A stretch of 64,000 bases of DNA, taken from assembly GCA_965153455.1 (NCBI GenBank), contig OZ234504.1:6944001-7008000 (forward strand). Direction: 5' to 3'. The position numbers and the translations under genes were made by a program. The first letter of the stretch is position 1. Each line of letters begins with the position of its first letter. This document shows, piece by piece, positions 61,141-64,000 of this stretch. The stretch comes from Sphagnum compactum (lineage: Eukaryota > Bryophyta > Sphagnopsida > Sphagnales). Under the pieces are notes generated by a model. It saw only the letters and a program-made list of their open reading frames with translations, was not told the DNA's origin and made no database searches.

Positions 61141-64000
61141 ACTTTGAAATTTGGACACATTAGTGAAAACAAGGCATATGTGACCAATTTTTAGTTCATG
61201 TTCCTTTTAGTTGTACGTGAAAATCTCTATTTCTTGTGTTTGTGAACTAATTATTGTTGAATGTTTCCATTTTGTAGTCTACAATTTATAACCTAAACCT
61301 TACATTCAAAACATACCTAAGTTATGTTAATGATAGTGGGTTGGTGCAAAACAATTTCTAAGGTGGAAATGGCATTTTCTTATTTGATTGAATTGCCCAA
61401 TTGCAAAAACATAATCTCCCCTTTTAGAATAGTTGGATAATGACATAAATCTTCAATATTTTCATGGGTTTTGTTGTAATTTTAATTCCTTTGATCTCCT
61501 CCCATTGTTGAATTTAACATTGGTTGCAAATTCAAATTACAATGTGGCATTTTTGCAAATGTTTCAAATGTCTTTACCAAATTAACACATAATTTTGCTA
61601 GTTTGTGTTTGTTTTCATTATATGTTTGCAAGTTGGGTGTTGTTATTCCAAGGTGTTAAATGATATTTTAATTTGCCATTGCATTGTGTTATAGTTGACA
61701 ATTAGTGGCATTGCAAAGCCACATACCATGCATCTCCGCAACATGGGCAATTTGTGAAACCATTTTCAAAGTGTTGTCCCTAGTTGTCACTAGCTATCTA
61801 TTAATAAAAGTCGTGGGCATTGACTCCTTGAAGATGGCCTTCAATTTATTAATTTTGCCTATCATGAATTGTGTGATGAACTTGCAAATCAAATTATTCT
61901 TGATAGTTTGGGTGATTTGGAGGTGAATGTTTTTGATGTAAAGTTGGAGGATTTGATAGTTTGTATAAAATGCCATGTTTTGGAAGTACTTATATTTGAA
62001 ATCGTTTTTTTTTTTGCATGGATTTGATAGGAAATAAGGCCATAACATATTAGTTTTGATGTTGGATCCCAAGTTTAAGAGTACATGCACTTGATCACTA
62101 GGTACATGGGTAGGAGAATGCATGTAAATTGGTTACTACTTATGATTAACATTTATTGTTAGGCCATTAGGTCAAATGTTACAAATAATTAATGTGGAAT
62201 ATTGTTGATGAGATTCCATTGTGAAATCCACATGTGGACTCCAAATTTAGATCATTTTTAAATGACTAAAATAAATACCAACATTTTACATCAGAGTGTG
62301 TCAAGAAAACTTGATGGGTTCCACCATTATCATGTTGATGCAAATTGCAAGTGTGCATTAACTTGCAATGGTGCATAAAAGAACACAAATTCCCTACCAT
62401 TTTTTTGTTACTAAAACACATAGGACAAGTTAATTCTACATTCCAAGAGGCTCCATATATGATGAATATATGAATTATTCAGTTTTGTATTCATATATAA
62501 CAACATGGCTGGCCAAAATCATCTTGGATATGAAACCATATCTTTATAGGATATGTCATTGTTCTTAACATTTTGGCTTGTTAGATTGAAATTAAAAGGA
62601 CTTTTTAGGTATTAAAATCTTCATTGTTTAAGTGTCAACTTCAAATTGACCATCTTGACAAAATGATTTTGTTTACAAGAATTAGCCCCATGATCCATGC
62701 ATTCGGTGTCGGAAACTTTCTAATTTTACAAGTGCATGTGAAGCAAAATTTGACTTACTAGAAGAATTTGACATAGATCAATTTGAGAATGAATTTGAAT
62801 AAGAGGAATTTCCAAATGTTTGTGATATGGAGTACATTAAGAAAACAAACTTGTTTATTTGGGTTTTTTTGTGTTTTTCTTGAATTTCTAAGAGTTTGTA
62901 GCAAGTTATTCGCACATGGCACTTTTGTTTATGTGTGCAACTATAGTGTTTGTTTTATTTGGTAGAAGACAATTGTGTAGGACTTAATATGTTATGTAAT
63001 ACAATGCATCATGTGTGACCATCTTTTTTCATACTTTTGTATTAGAAATTAATTTTTTTTTGCAATGTACCATTGTTACATGGATGACCAACTAAACCTA
63101 ACCCAGCTATTATTTTTAAAATTGGATACATGCCCAACATAATTGGTTAAAGCATATGGTTTTCAACATTGCTAGTGTGAGTGAACTATCAATGCACATT
63201 CGTCAATGCAATCCCTTCCAATCAAAGGAATGTTTTGTGCAACCTAAATGGTGATCATCCTTAGGAATATTTAGCCGAATCTAGCTATAAACCAAATATG
63301 AAATACAAATATTTTATCATTGTTTAATGTTTTTGGCTACAAAGTGAAAATTGAACATAAGAATGTAACATATATATATCTTCACTTCTCATAATTGAAA
63401 CCTTTCAAAACCATTTGATTTTTGAATTTCACCTTTTTGGTGAAATTTGCTAATGAAAAAAAGGTTGCTTCCAATTGAACCATAAGACTCTTTCAATTTT
63501 TGTAAAGTGTGTAAAATTGGCGCCAATGCTAAACAAATGCCAAACTAGATTCTTGGTATATATATTAGTGTTGGGTGGGTATGAAAAATATCCTTAGGTA
63601 TCACCTGGTACCTTTATTTGAACCCCTCAAGGTATCACTTTGAATGATACCCTCATTAAAAACATAATCATTAGTTTTCACTTGTGTGACAATGGGATGG
63701 TGAGAATTGGCTCAAGGAAAAATTAAAAATATTGAGACCCTTGCGAAGTAAAACCCCTTTACTTGAAGCAAGTTTTCAAAGCACTATGTACTTTAGGTAG
63801 TAGGTCAAAATTAGGGATTAGATTTAAAGTTTAGAAGTGGCATGGGTGCAATCACACTAATGCATACACAAACACTTGTAACCAGTGCTTGGTTTTGTGT
63901 ATATAACATTTTAGGAAAAATAAAGAACTCCAAATGGAATTGTTATGTTATTTTCAATGTATTGGTATATACACTTTAAAAGTTTGAAATCAATCTAGTG
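61141..64000. other. AT-rich spacer to window end
   Basis: Possibly further hAT debris to about 61950, but no motif is firm. The rest has short unrecognised frames only. No RNA gene or array seen. Confidence 0.45.

Overview
The window is nuclear DNA of a land plant. All three long genes belong to plant families: an IRX9-like GT43 xylan glycosyltransferase, a LEUNIG-type co-repressor and a plant ABCB/MDR exporter. All three are interrupted by GT-AG introns. Genes are 10-15 kb apart in AT-rich DNA full of decayed transposons, minisatellites and long poly-C/poly-G tracts. This layout, and transposase remnants of a kind I associate with ferns and other seed-free plants, suggest a large-genome non-flowering plant. 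The species cannot be fixed from sequence alone.

Layout. 1-739: upstream DNA with one copy of a dispersed repeat. 740-4461 (+): four-exon IRX9-like gene. 6419-6491 (+): tRNA-Ala(UGC). About 8.9-11.06 kb (-): decayed transposase split by an 821-bp solo LTR with a 5-bp target duplication. 14.47-14.77 kb: array of small hairpins with inverted cores. 17518-27971 (-): LEUNIG-like gene, 17 supported coding exons and one doubtful one. 31.0-40.5 kb: several minisatellite arrays built on TCCC/GGGA-type palindromic cores, a 576-bp element with inverted ends and a MULE-like transposase remnant. 42634-49278 (-): twelve-exon ABCB transporter, 1315 aa, fully open. 50.3-64 kb: G-rich duplicated DNA, then AT-rich DNA with a 125-bp tandem array, a 22-bp-arm hairpin element and a hAT-like remnant.

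The three genes do not form a pathway or cluster. IRX9-like acts in the Golgi on xylan, LEUNIG in nuclear repression and ABCB at membranes. What links two of them is sequence: the IRX9-like third intron and a LEUNIG intron carry the same roughly 1-kb repeat, a dimer of about 350-bp units, in the sense orientation in both genes. DNA upstream of the same two genes shares a second repeat of about 140 bp. These shared repeats, the solo LTR nested in a transposase, and the palindrome-cored minisatellites are the most notable signals. I found no convincing new multi-gene system. Exon boundaries were read by eye from splice consensus, phase and remembered family sequence; no alignment was run.
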